64,000 nucleotides of DNA from Haloplanus litoreus. Its GTDB lineage: Archaea > Halobacteriota > Halobacteria > Halobacteriales > Haloferacaceae. Location: the NCBI RefSeq assembly GCF_042677945.1, contig NZ_JBHUDN010000021.1; one strand, 5' to 3'. Position 1 is the first letter of the stretch; each line of letters opens with the position of its first letter. Shown here in pieces: positions 53,508 through 61,602 of this stretch. Position numbers and translations under genes: made by a program. The notes beneath the pieces were generated by a model. That model was not told the origin of the DNA. It made no database searches and saw only the letters and a list, made by a program, of their open reading frames with translations.

Positions 53508-54176
53508 ATGGTTACTGGGCTTTACGCCTCTCTTGCGGCGTCAGCCAGTGTCTTCATCGGTATACTTACTGCCCTTCTCGCAAGTAATATTTCGACTCAC
53601 AAAGCCGAGCGAAATCGGATTACATACAGAATACAGGCTATTGACGCACGTCTTCGAGAACTTGATGATAAACGCGGGGAGCTGGAGGACGTCATCGAAG
53701 ATATCTACCTCACATGGATTGACGAACAGCGTACCGAGGAAGACCACGAAGACACAGACTGGTATATCCACGAGCGCGAGGAATACAATCGGAATCAACA
53801 GGAATGGCTACGGACGAAGACCGAAATTCGGTCTCTCCAACGGGAGCGAGAGAAACTCAATAACCGGTACGATACCCTTGATCCGTCGCGGATCAGGGAA
53901 ACCCTCGAAGCTGGCGTAATTGCAATCTTCCTTGCAGTTGTCATTCCCTCTATCGCGTACCTTGCCCATGTGGTTGATTTTCCGGGAATCGAAACCTCAT
54001 TTTGGTGGATCGAACCAGTTATTATCTTCGTCCTTTGGGCAGTCGGTCTCGGCTACGTCTTCCAGCATCTCCGAGATAAACTTGACAAAGAGCCCGGAAA
54101 CCTTCCCGAAGAACCTGAAATCGAATTCACTGAATTAGACGAACCCGACGAGCTCCCTGACCAAGCGAAGGTATAG
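53508..54176 (+). CDS. Cassette gene E: membrane-anchored coiled-coil protein
   Basis: The product has about 222 residues, starting MVTGLYASLAASASVFIGILTAL (helix 1). A coiled coil follows (about 30-125: KAERNRITYRIQAIDARLRE, DKRGELEDVIEDIY, EWLRTKTEIRSLQREREKLN). Two membrane helices (about 140-190: GVIAIFLAVVIPSIAYLAHV and IEPVIIFVLWAVGLGYVFQH) and an acidic tail end it. Membrane coiled-coil proteins of this type are often the killing or sensing subunit of immune systems; here it is only a topology-based guess. The ATG is at 53508, 60 bases after gene D. Confidence 0.65.
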   Translation: MVTGLYASLAASASVFIGILTALLASNISTHKAERNRITYRIQAIDARLRELDDKRGELEDVIEDIYLTWIDEQRTEEDHEDTDWYIHEREEYNRNQQEWLRTKTEIRSLQREREKLNNRYDTLDPSRIRETLEAGVIAIFLAVVIPSIAYLAHVVDFPGIETSFWWIEPVIIFVLWAVGLGYVFQHLRDKLDKEPGNLPEEPEIEFTELDEPDELPDQAKV

Positions 54177-54270
54177 TACCGTAGCACGAGTCGGGAGATG
54201 TCGGACTGCAGGACGAAACGTTCGATGCCGAAGTGATGTTCGGTGTCTTGAGTCCCGTGAAATGTTGCTC
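54177..54270 (-). pseudogene. Decayed coding remnant at the right edge of the cassette
   Basis: On the minus strand, one frame reads TFHGTQDTEHHFGIERFVLQ then SDISRLVLRYYT, a protein-like string with a stop upstream (CTTTGA) and no start. It has no support as a gene but looks like debris of a lost gene or mobile element. The adjoining 54271-54386 shows nothing I can name. Confidence 0.25.
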
Positions 54271-54386
54271 AAAGCGACCGTCTACAACTTCCGCCGGAGC
54301 GTCCGATAGCTGCGAAATCAACCGCGTGTACCGAAACTACAGAACCCAAGAGTTCGGGGATATCCCGTCGTTGGTTGTGTGTTCCT

Positions 54387-55997
54387 TTATACATAGTCAT
54401 TTAGTGTCTCGTAGGTGTCCTCGGGATACTGATTCGGCTCGGCGACTGCCCACACCTCGTTCTTGACCGCTGCCTTCGGGGAGGCCCCGTCCTCGATGTG
54501 CTCACAGAGAATCGTCAGATTTCGCGTCGAGATCGTCGGCCAGTTCTCGTTCTGCCGGGTCTGGTGGGCGAACTGGACGATCTTCCGGAGCGTCCCCCGG
54601 TCCACGACCTCGTGACTGGCGTTCACCTGTGCATCCAGCGTCGCGACTTCCTCGTCGACGTCCTGGATGTAGGGCTGTTCGAGCGCCCGGAACCGACCAC
54701 GAGTGGCCGAGTTCATCGGCTCGGAATCCCGGTACTCACGGGTCGGCGGATTCATCGTAATCACGATTCGCGCCGACGGATGGGGTTCGACCAGTTCGCC
54801 ATGTGCTTTCACGAGGAGTTTGCCCTCGTTGAGCAGGCGATGGAGCGACATCGCGGCGCCGGCCCGCATCACGGGGAATTCGTTGAGTACCAGCACCGAC
54901 CCATTCAGTAGTGCTTGCTTTGCAGGTCCGTTCCTGGGTACGATCAGCCCGTCCTCGGTGGGCGTGAGTGGCCCGAAGAGGTCCTCCGTGTGGGTCGCCT
55001 CGTCACAGTCCACCGAGACGTAGCCACGGTTCGTCCGGTGACACAGGTACTTGACGAGGTAGTTCTTCCCGGAGCCGCGTGGGCCAACCAGGCGGATCGG
55101 AACCAGCCCACGGGCCAGTTTCTTCGCGAGCAGTTCGTCCAGTGGAAGCTGGAGACGCGGCTCCGTCGGAATCGCCGGCGGAACCACTTCCCCCGACGCA
55201 TCGACCGGCAGGGCATCGTCACCCGCCTCGGGATGGGTCGCAGCCTTCGGGACATCGGGATGGTCAGGATCGTCGAGGACGTGCAACCCGGTTGGCACCG
55301 GATCCTGTTCGTTCCGGCCGATATCGGAGACATACTGGGCCTCAACAGCGTCTGGCTCGAGCCCCTCGGATCGATAGCGGGGTTCGCCGACGGGTTCGGT
55401 GGCGGCGGTGATGTCGAGCACCCGGGCCGCCCCTCGGCCCGTCGTCTCGTCGACCCGTCGACCGTATCGGACGTCGGCACTCCGGGCGAGCCACACGCCA
55501 ACGGGGACATGTCGGGGTGCTGCCTGGATGATCGCCTCCGCACGACTCTCGGTTAGCGTCCCGGTTACTCCGGCGAGATCACCGATGTCGGCGTCCGCGA
55601 GATCGGTGAACGTCGCGTAGCCGGCGTCACGGAGTGCGGCCGCAATGCTCTCGGTGACGACCTCAAGGGATTGAAAATCGGCAGTCTCAGTATCGCCAGC
55701 AGGGCCGCCGAAGGCCTCCGTGATCACGGCCGGCTCCTCCCCCTGGGGCGAGACCCCGACGATGGTCGTACTTCCACCGGTCCCCCGGTCGAGAGTGAAA
55801 ACCCCCTCGGCAGCACCAGCATCGATGAGGTCTGCGGCCTCCTGATCGCCGATATCGACGTAGTCGCTGACCCGGAGGGTCACGCGTTCGAGCGGGACAC
55901 TCCCTCCCTCGCGCTTGAGTAGACGATGGACGAGGTGTGAGAGGACGACGAGCGGTTCGGGCCGGTCGACAGCTGAATCTGACTCGGATGAGGACAT
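54387..55997 (-). CDS. MoxR/CbbQ-like AAA ATPase with unusual nucleotide motifs
   Basis: The product has about 536 residues, starting MSSSESDSAVDRPEPLVVLS. The N-terminal part includes a helix-hairpin-helix-like stretch (GYATFTDLADADIGDLAGVT). The AAA domain (about 285-510) has Walker A GPRGSGKN (305-312, Asn where Thr/Ser is usual), Walker B-like VLVLNEF (Asn where Asp is usual, Glu kept) and the ATRGRF arginine-finger region. MoxR-type ATPases work with VWA proteins to remodel or activate targets. Its VWA partner lies at 45569 across the cassette. Confidence 0.85.
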   Translation of the reverse strand: MSSSESDSAVDRPEPLVVLSHLVHRLLKREGGSVPLERVTLRVSDYVDIGDQEAADLIDAGAAEGVFTLDRGTGGSTTIVGVSPQGEEPAVITEAFGGPAGDTETADFQSLEVVTESIAAALRDAGYATFTDLADADIGDLAGVTGTLTESRAEAIIQAAPRHVPVGVWLARSADVRYGRRVDETTGRGAARVLDITAATEPVGEPRYRSEGLEPDAVEAQYVSDIGRNEQDPVPTGLHVLDDPDHPDVPKAATHPEAGDDALPVDASGEVVPPAIPTEPRLQLPLDELLAKKLARGLVPIRLVGPRGSGKNYLVKYLCHRTNRGYVSVDCDEATHTEDLFGPLTPTEDGLIVPRNGPAKQALLNGSVLVLNEFPVMRAGAAMSLHRLLNEGKLLVKAHGELVEPHPSARIVITMNPPTREYRDSEPMNSATRGRFRALEQPYIQDVDEEVATLDAQVNASHEVVDRGTLRKIVQFAHQTRQNENWPTISTRNLTILCEHIEDGASPKAAVKNEVWAVAEPNQYPEDTYETLNDYV

Positions 55998-56145
55998 GGG
56001 TAGGGGACGGAATCCACGCGGAAATCCCGCCACCCGATTGTGGGTTGGTAAATTCGGCGGTCAGGATGCGTCGTGGAGATCGTCGAGCCGGCGCTGGATG
56101 CAATGGTCGTTTGGTTATACGTCTCCAACAATTCGAACGGAGCGA

Positions 56146-56679
56146 TTACCCTTGGAACTGATACCGATTTTCGACCACCTCGACGAAATCGAACGCTCTG
56201 ACCAACTGGACGCGGTCCTCGTAGCCATGCTCGGTCAACGCCCGCTCGATTCCGCGAAAGGCGGGTAGATCATGCGTGTAGACGGCGACCGAGTCAGCGT
56301 CACCACGTTCGAGAAGCATCGCCGTCGCACCACCAACTTCGGCATCGGCCTGTTCGATGTCGTGTTCGGAGCGGTCGTCAGCGGCAGCAATGTATCGACG
56401 AACCATATCCATCGTCGCCGAGACCACGGGGTTCGTGTAGTCGACGTCCTCGAGGACCTCAACCCACCCAGCCTCGCCCGCGTCATCGACCGGCGGCGTT
56501 CCATACGGATAGTTCACTGGCGTCAGTTCCTCGTATACCCGTGATGGCAGGAGGAGAACGACATCGTGGGCTCGGACGGCTCGTTCGAGCAGGCCGACAG
56601 TGTCGTGTCGCTCGAAGGCGACGAACAGATTCGTATCGATGACGTGTGCCTCCACGTCCGGAAAGAGCGAGTCCGACAC
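56146..56679 (-). CDS. PIN-domain protein (VapC-like)
   Basis: The product has 177 residues. The PIN pattern is visible: AHVIDTNLFVAFERHDTVGL (first Asp), SRVYEELTPVNYP (Glu), ADAEVGGATAMLLERGDADS (acidic pair) and VAVYTHDLPAFRGIERALTE (last Asp). PIN proteins are Mg-dependent RNases, often toxins. The upstream gene (56686) is a DNA-binding-like protein, six bases away, which fits an antitoxin or regulator. It lies just upstream of the AAA gene. Confidence 0.8.
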   Translation of the reverse strand: MSDSLFPDVEAHVIDTNLFVAFERHDTVGLLERAVRAHDVVLLLPSRVYEELTPVNYPYGTPPVDDAGEAGWVEVLEDVDYTNPVVSATMDMVRRYIAAADDRSEHDIEQADAEVGGATAMLLERGDADSVAVYTHDLPAFRGIERALTEHGYEDRVQLVRAFDFVEVVENRYQFQG

Positions 56680-56685
56680 GTCGAC

Positions 56686-57282
56686 TCACTCCCCGCTACG
56701 TTCGTCGACCGCCGCGTCCAGCTCGTCAACGTCGGGGCTCTCTTCGAGATCGGGGTCAACATCCAGGAGCACGTCGCGCATCTCCTGCAGGATCGTCTCG
56801 GCTTCGAGCACGGGAAGGTCCTGCTCGCGTGCCATGATCCGGGCATTCATTCGGCCCTGGATGTAGTCACGGGCGTACTCGAGGGCGGTCGCAAGGCCGC
56901 TGACACCGTGTCGGTCGAGAAACAGCTGAATGTTCTCGTTCGTCTCGCGTCGGGCGAGCACGACGAACAGCGCCGGCGTAATCTGATAGGAGTCCTCGTC
57001 TGTCCCGACATGGAGGTCGATCCGGCGGGCCCGGTATCGATGCGGCTGGGTGTCCGTCACGCGCTCAAGGATGCCGCTCTCGACGAGGTGTTTCACGTCC
57101 TCGTAGACGGTCGTCGTCGAACTATCGAGCCCTTCAGAGAGTTCCTCGACCGTCGGCGTATCGAGCGTGAGCACCCGGGCATAGATCTTCGCATACCGCT
57201 GGTTCGTCACGACATCAGAGATGGCGAGCATCGCATCGAGTGGATGTGAACCCCGGGAAGCGGCGTTGGCCATGTATTTCAT
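56686..57282 (-). CDS. Winged-helix regulator partnered with the PIN protein
   Basis: The product has 198 residues. The winged helix is clear: RYAKIYARVLTLDTPTVEEL, SEGLDSSTTTVYEDVKHLVE, SGILERVTDTQPHRYRARRI. A C-terminal helical region (LFLDRHGVSGLATALEYARD) may bind the PIN partner. The HTH plus PIN order and six-base spacing suggest a toxin-antitoxin-like unit; an alternative is ordinary regulation of the downstream AAA gene. Confidence 0.8.
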   Translation of the reverse strand: MKYMANAASRGSHPLDAMLAISDVVTNQRYAKIYARVLTLDTPTVEELSEGLDSSTTTVYEDVKHLVESGILERVTDTQPHRYRARRIDLHVGTDEDSYQITPALFVVLARRETNENIQLFLDRHGVSGLATALEYARDYIQGRMNARIMAREQDLPVLEAETILQEMRDVLLDVDPDLEESPDVDELDAAVDERSGE

Positions 57283-57330
57283 TTTCCGCGGATTCTATAA
57301 AACACTGTCGCCGGACGGTTCCTTTGAGAA

Positions 57331-58785
57331 TTAATCGAGGTCGCCCAGCTTCCGTTGGACACGGTCGTGGAGCCGTTGTGCGCCGCCGTCTGAGAGATCG
57401 ACCTCAGTGTCGACCTCGATGCCAGGAACGTCGACGATGTCCTCCAGCGCGTCGCTGAGGGTCTGTTGATCATCAGCGAGGACACGCTCGTCCGGCTCCT
57501 CGACCTGCCGGTCGTGTTCTTTCAGTGCGAGCTGGATCATCATGGCCGGTTTACGGAGGAGTTCACCAGCCACCTCGAGGTACTCCTGATACGTATCCGA
57601 CGCCAGCGACCCTTCGTACGAATCGAGGAGTGCGATCAGTAGCGACAGCTGAAGATTATACACCGTCGGTCGGGACGCCGGCGAGGCGAGGGTCGTCGCC
57701 CGGTCGGCAGCGGCCTCGGCGTACGTCGCGGCCAGGCCCCAGTACTCATAGCAGGCGGCCACATCGAACGGAAGGACCTCGAAGTCGTAGGCGACGGCCC
57801 GGGTGCGACGGATCGCGCGGTCGACGTCGACGAGTCGGTCGGCGATATCGTCGTAGATTGCCTTCCACCACTCGTTGATCGGCACCCGGTCGTTCGCCCG
57901 CTCGTGAGTGGCGTCGGTCGCCCGCCCGTAGTGCCGGCGCGTGTAGCGCTTCCCCGTATCGGGAACGACGGTACCAGTCTCGGGAAAGTAGAGGATGGGC
58001 TTCGCCCACAGCGTCTGCGTCCCCCGGAAGTCGTAGCCGGTCTCGAACCCGCCGTACACGACCAAATCCGCCTCATCCGAGTCGGCAACGCTCGTCATGC
58101 CGTCGGTATCGTCATCGAACTCCGTGTCCTCACTCCCGGAGACGATGTGTTCGAGGCCCGGACAGACGACGAACATCTTGAGGAGACCACCCCAATCCCG
58201 GTAGCTCGCCCAGCCGAACGCCTCAGTCTCACCGCTCTGCTGGAGCGCTCCGATAATGGGGAGATACGCCTCCTGTGGGTTGATAATCGAATACCGGTCC
58301 GAGGCAATCTGCCAGCGGAATTTGACGTCGTAGCCGAGGGCACACAGCGCCTTCCGCCGCTCGTCGACGATGTCCTGGTGATCACGGATTCGAACTAGCG
58401 GGTCCGACGACGCCCTCGTCGCAAGATCGCCGAGTGAACACCCCGCAGCGTCCTCGAGCGCGTCGACATCTAACCCGTGGATATCGCGGATCGCCTCGGT
58501 ATCGACGGTTCCGTCCACGCCGACGAACTCGTTGGTCGCCCAGAGCTCTCCGGAACTCGCCTGCGGAAGCATCGCGATGACATCCTTCAGCGGCCGGGGA
58601 TCGGGATCGAGACACCGAGCTTCCGATGAAACCGCATCGGGGTAGTCGCCCTGGTCGGCAGGAGTGAGGCCAGCAAAGGAGAGGGTCGTCTCACGGGCGA
58701 GCAGGTCTGCGACCGGAACGGTCGCCGCCATCGAGCGTGGCGCGTCGTCAGCGGTGGCTGTGTCTGGTTGTGTTGGCGTAGACAT
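57331..58785 (-). CDS. Conserved element protein, DUF932-like (weak)
   Basis: The product has 484 residues, soluble and acidic. The section ASDRYSIINPQEAYLPIIGA, then LQQSGETEAFGWASYRDWGG, resembles the YTVVQN/EAFSFFD core of DUF932 (phage/plasmid-associated TIGR03299-like) proteins. A long helical C-terminus follows (about 330-470). No catalytic residues are evident. It is part of the minus-strand element backbone between the HTH gene and the DUF6166 gene. Confidence 0.6.
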   Translation of the reverse strand: MSTPTQPDTATADDAPRSMAATVPVADLLARETTLSFAGLTPADQGDYPDAVSSEARCLDPDPRPLKDVIAMLPQASSGELWATNEFVGVDGTVDTEAIRDIHGLDVDALEDAAGCSLGDLATRASSDPLVRIRDHQDIVDERRKALCALGYDVKFRWQIASDRYSIINPQEAYLPIIGALQQSGETEAFGWASYRDWGGLLKMFVVCPGLEHIVSGSEDTEFDDDTDGMTSVADSDEADLVVYGGFETGYDFRGTQTLWAKPILYFPETGTVVPDTGKRYTRRHYGRATDATHERANDRVPINEWWKAIYDDIADRLVDVDRAIRRTRAVAYDFEVLPFDVAACYEYWGLAATYAEAAADRATTLASPASRPTVYNLQLSLLIALLDSYEGSLASDTYQEYLEVAGELLRKPAMMIQLALKEHDRQVEEPDERVLADDQQTLSDALEDIVDVPGIEVDTEVDLSDGGAQRLHDRVQRKLGDLD

Positions 58786-58888
58786 GATAATCGAAGGCGA
58801 ACCGCGGCTCTCGATGAACGGAGAACTGAACTAGTCCGCCCCTCACCCGATTCAGGAACCTAAATCACCAAGGGCAAACAAGTCGCAG

Positions 58889-59755
58889 CTATCCAGAGGC
58901 GGTGATCGAAGGATCATCCTCGGCTGCTTCCTCGTTCCCGTCATCCTCGTCAATGTCGTCAGTCACGAGCGTCTCTTGGTCGTCGTCGAATTGAGGAATG
59001 TACTCCTCGCCCCCGAACCATCGAACGAGCGTCGGCCGGAGGCCCCGAATCGTCGTCGCGGTCGAGTCGCCGACATGGTCGACCGTCGTGAGCGAAGTCG
59101 CGTAACAGGCCCAGGCGGCGAACTCGCCCATCGTCTCGAACTCCTCTCCAAGCGCACGTTTGGCCGCCGACGAGGTGAGCCGTCCATGTGTCGAGAGCCA
59201 CTGCTTGGAGAACGGCTCGGCCGCCGGGTCGCGCTCACCACGTCGAATCGCCTGGAGTCTGGCCAGATTGCCGCGGACGTTTCCCTTCTTCCAGAGCACC
59301 TCGTCATACCGGCGGACCAGCGCGAGTTCCTCGGCGTAGGTGATCGTGTCCAGGTCGATGGTCTCGATGTCGACGTCCGCAGGCTCTGGAGCGGTATTCT
59401 CCGGATACTCCCGATGCAGATACTGCTCTCGATAGCCCGACTCGCGGAGGTCCTGGAGACGAACCGACCATTCATCGCCCGTGAGTTCCCGGCGGACGAA
59501 GTTCTCGGCGAAGAGATGGTAGTCGTCGACGGCGACTTCGAGTCCGAGTGTTGGCGCGAGCAGCGCGATGGCGAGCTGGCAAGCACGTTCGGGAGTTGCG
59601 TCCGGGCCCCAGTCGAAGCCGCCGGGCGACACTGGATGGACTGTGAGGTGCTTATCGAGGAGATCGTCGCCGGCGTAGACGAGACAGCCCCCGAGGGTTC
59701 GCTCGCCCCGGTACCGCCGAGCGCGATTCGTCGACCGTGAATAGCTTGTCTTCAT
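58889..59755 (-). CDS. DUF6166-domain protein
   Basis: The product has 288 residues. The N-terminal DUF6166 domain (about 10-95) has YRGERTLGGCLVYAGDDLLD, GGFDWGPDATPERACQLAIA and ENFVRRELTGDEWSVRL. This domain is common in plasmids and viruses and has no known activity. The C-terminus (SLTTVDHVGDSTATTIRGLR) resembles a helix-hairpin-helix DNA-binding motif, then an acidic tail. It is followed by the PCNA gene's region on the same strand (25-base gap). Confidence 0.75.
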   Translation of the reverse strand: MKTSYSRSTNRARRYRGERTLGGCLVYAGDDLLDKHLTVHPVSPGGFDWGPDATPERACQLAIALLAPTLGLEVAVDDYHLFAENFVRRELTGDEWSVRLQDLRESGYREQYLHREYPENTAPEPADVDIETIDLDTITYAEELALVRRYDEVLWKKGNVRGNLARLQAIRRGERDPAAEPFSKQWLSTHGRLTSSAAKRALGEEFETMGEFAAWACYATSLTTVDHVGDSTATTIRGLRPTLVRWFGGEEYIPQFDDDQETLVTDDIDEDDGNEEAAEDDPSITASG

Positions 59756-59780
59756 GCGCGATGGATGCCGAGAACCGTGG

Positions 59781-60704
59781 TCACGTCTCGATGCGTGGCG
59801 CGAGCATCCGGGTCATTGATACGTCCCCGTCGCCGAGATCGTACGAGAGCATCGCCGGAAATTCGGTCCCGAAATCGATCCTCACAGCGGTTCCCGCGGG
59901 TGTCGTCCGGACTATCTTTTTCATGTAGTCCAGGCTGAACAGCGAGGACGCCTCCGCGAGGGTGACCGCCTCCCAGTCGTCGGCGCCGATCCCGAAGTCG
60001 ACGCTATCCGTGTCGCCCTCGGCATCGATCCGGAACATTTCCTCGTCAGGGTCCATCCGGAAGCCGACATGGTCAGCGATCAGATCGGCCGCTTTTACCC
60101 CCTGGCGGAGCGTATCGCGGTCGATGGTGACGCTGGCAGGTAACTCCAGTTCGGGAAGCGTCGGTTCCGACCGAATCGTCGCCGGGTCCAGACAGGCCAT
60201 CTGGAACTCGAGGCCAGTGACAGCCACGACCAGCTTCCGGCTTTCCGTGTCGAGGTGAAGTTGGACGAGGTCACCTTTGTTTGCGAGCGAGACCGCATCC
60301 CAGAGCCGGTCGAGGTCGACTCCAATGACGCCGGGAGTCGCCTCGTAGGACTCGAAGGCGCTCGCCGAGAGATCGAGGTCGTCCATCGCGACGTTCGCGG
60401 GATCGACCGCTCGGACGCGGATGCCCGATTCGTCGATCTTCACGCGAGCCTCGTCGACAGTCGCCCTGAGTGCCCGCAGAATGTTCTTCAGTGGCTCCGA
60501 CTGGATCGCCGCCCGAAACGTCTCCGGCGGACCTGTGGACGTCGGCTCGTCCGTCTCTTCGTGTTCGGACGGAGTGGGGGCTCCCTCGTCGTCCGGCGCT
60601 TGGTCAGTCGTGGGTTCGTCTTGCTGACTTTCGGGTGCCGACTCGACGGCCGAGTCGTCGATCTCGTCGGGATCAGCACCCTCAGTGGTGGTTTCAGTAC
60701 TCAT
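59781..60704 (-). CDS. pcn: Sliding clamp (PCNA), accessory copy with an acidic N-terminal extension
   Basis: The product has 307 residues, about 60 more than usual. The extra N-terminus is an acidic, Pro/Glu-rich tail. The clamp fold starts near residue 60 (FRAAIQSEPLKNILRALRAT) with DESGIRVRAVDPANVAMDDL, KLVVAVTGLEFQMACLDPAT, and a C-terminal AMLSYDLGDGDVSMTRMLAP. PCNA forms a trimer that tethers polymerase and ligase to DNA. In many haloarchaea a second pcn on an extra replicon is paired with TFB or TBP, as here. Confidence 0.92.
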   Translation of the reverse strand: MSTETTTEGADPDEIDDSAVESAPESQQDEPTTDQAPDDEGAPTPSEHEETDEPTSTGPPETFRAAIQSEPLKNILRALRATVDEARVKIDESGIRVRAVDPANVAMDDLDLSASAFESYEATPGVIGVDLDRLWDAVSLANKGDLVQLHLDTESRKLVVAVTGLEFQMACLDPATIRSEPTLPELELPASVTIDRDTLRQGVKAADLIADHVGFRMDPDEEMFRIDAEGDTDSVDFGIGADDWEAVTLAEASSLFSLDYMKKIVRTTPAGTAVRIDFGTEFPAMLSYDLGDGDVSMTRMLAPRIET

Positions 60705-60878
60705 GGCTACTGGTAAGACCAGCGACTAAGAGTGAGAGCTAAGAGTCAAATCGAGATCGGCCCGATTCGGCTCCACTCCCCCTCACCCTGTTCTGAGAGC
60801 TAAATTCGCGGGATTTGCGAGAGCACGATCGAGTTCGACTCGCCTGATTTCAAGACCGATAGCGAAGTAGAGGGAAAT

Positions 60879-61310
60879 ATGAGCCAGGGCACGCTGCGAG
60901 ACACCTACCTCGCGGCACTCCAGCACGACTTGGTCGATATCCCCGAGGGGGCTACACTGGTGGGCGTGGTCCGCTCACCGACCCGCTGGTTCTCTCCGGC
61001 GGTCGATGAGAACCAGCGGGCGCTTGGACCACCGCAATCCCTTCTCGATGAGTTCAAACAGCGGAGTGAGGATTTGGAAGCCGAGGGCCTCGACGATGCC
61101 GACGCGCACAACGCGGCGTGGGAGGACGTCGACTTCGAACCTCGATACAGGGAGCACCTGAATACAACCCCCGACGCGCACGCAGCACTCGAGAATCTCC
61201 GAGAGCGGTTACGGGCGAGTGAGAATCTCGTCCTCGTGTGTTACGAGAACACCGAAAAGAAACGCTGTCACCGAACCATTCTTCGCGATGAACTCGAAGA
61301 GAGACTCTGA
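60879..61310 (+). CDS. DUF488-family protein
   Basis: The product has 143 residues. It contains TLVGVVRSPTRWFSPAVDEN and the signature LVLVCYENTEKKRCHRTILR with the Cys and CHR motif of DUF488. This is a widespread small family with no firm biochemical role. It is one of the few plus-strand genes in the right part of the element, between PCNA and the zinc-ribbon gene. Confidence 0.8.
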   Translation: MSQGTLRDTYLAALQHDLVDIPEGATLVGVVRSPTRWFSPAVDENQRALGPPQSLLDEFKQRSEDLEAEGLDDADAHNAAWEDVDFEPRYREHLNTTPDAHAALENLRERLRASENLVLVCYENTEKKRCHRTILRDELEERL

Positions 61311-61365
61311 CTCCGGGTTCACAACTGGAACAGCGATCTGGTCTGCCCGCATTCGTCCACTTTTA

Positions 61366-61602
61366 TCAGGAGCGGACTGGAGGCAGCCAGTCGCACCCGG
61401 GACAGAACGCATCGTACACACCGAGTGTTTCGTCGAACTCCCACGACCCATCCGAACGGAACCTGACGCCCGCCCTGACGATAGCGTGAACGACCGAGTG
61501 ACCACACTCTGGACAGGGCTTGCCCGGACGCCATCCGGCTGTGGACGGGTCAAGCATGACCTCGATGCGTTCCTCTCGACCGGTGATCTCGTCGGTAGTC
61601 AT
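61366..61602 (-). CDS. Small zinc-ribbon protein, coupled to TFB
   Basis: The product has 78 residues with CPEC (30-33) and CPGC (67-70), a zinc ribbon. Its ATG overlaps the TFB stop (ATGA), so both are translated together. A role in transcription or DNA binding is inferred from the operon. Confidence 0.7.
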   Translation of the reverse strand: MTTDEITGREERIEVMLDPSTAGWRPGKPCPECGHSVVHAIVRAGVRFRSDGSWEFDETLGVYDAFCPGCDWLPPVRS

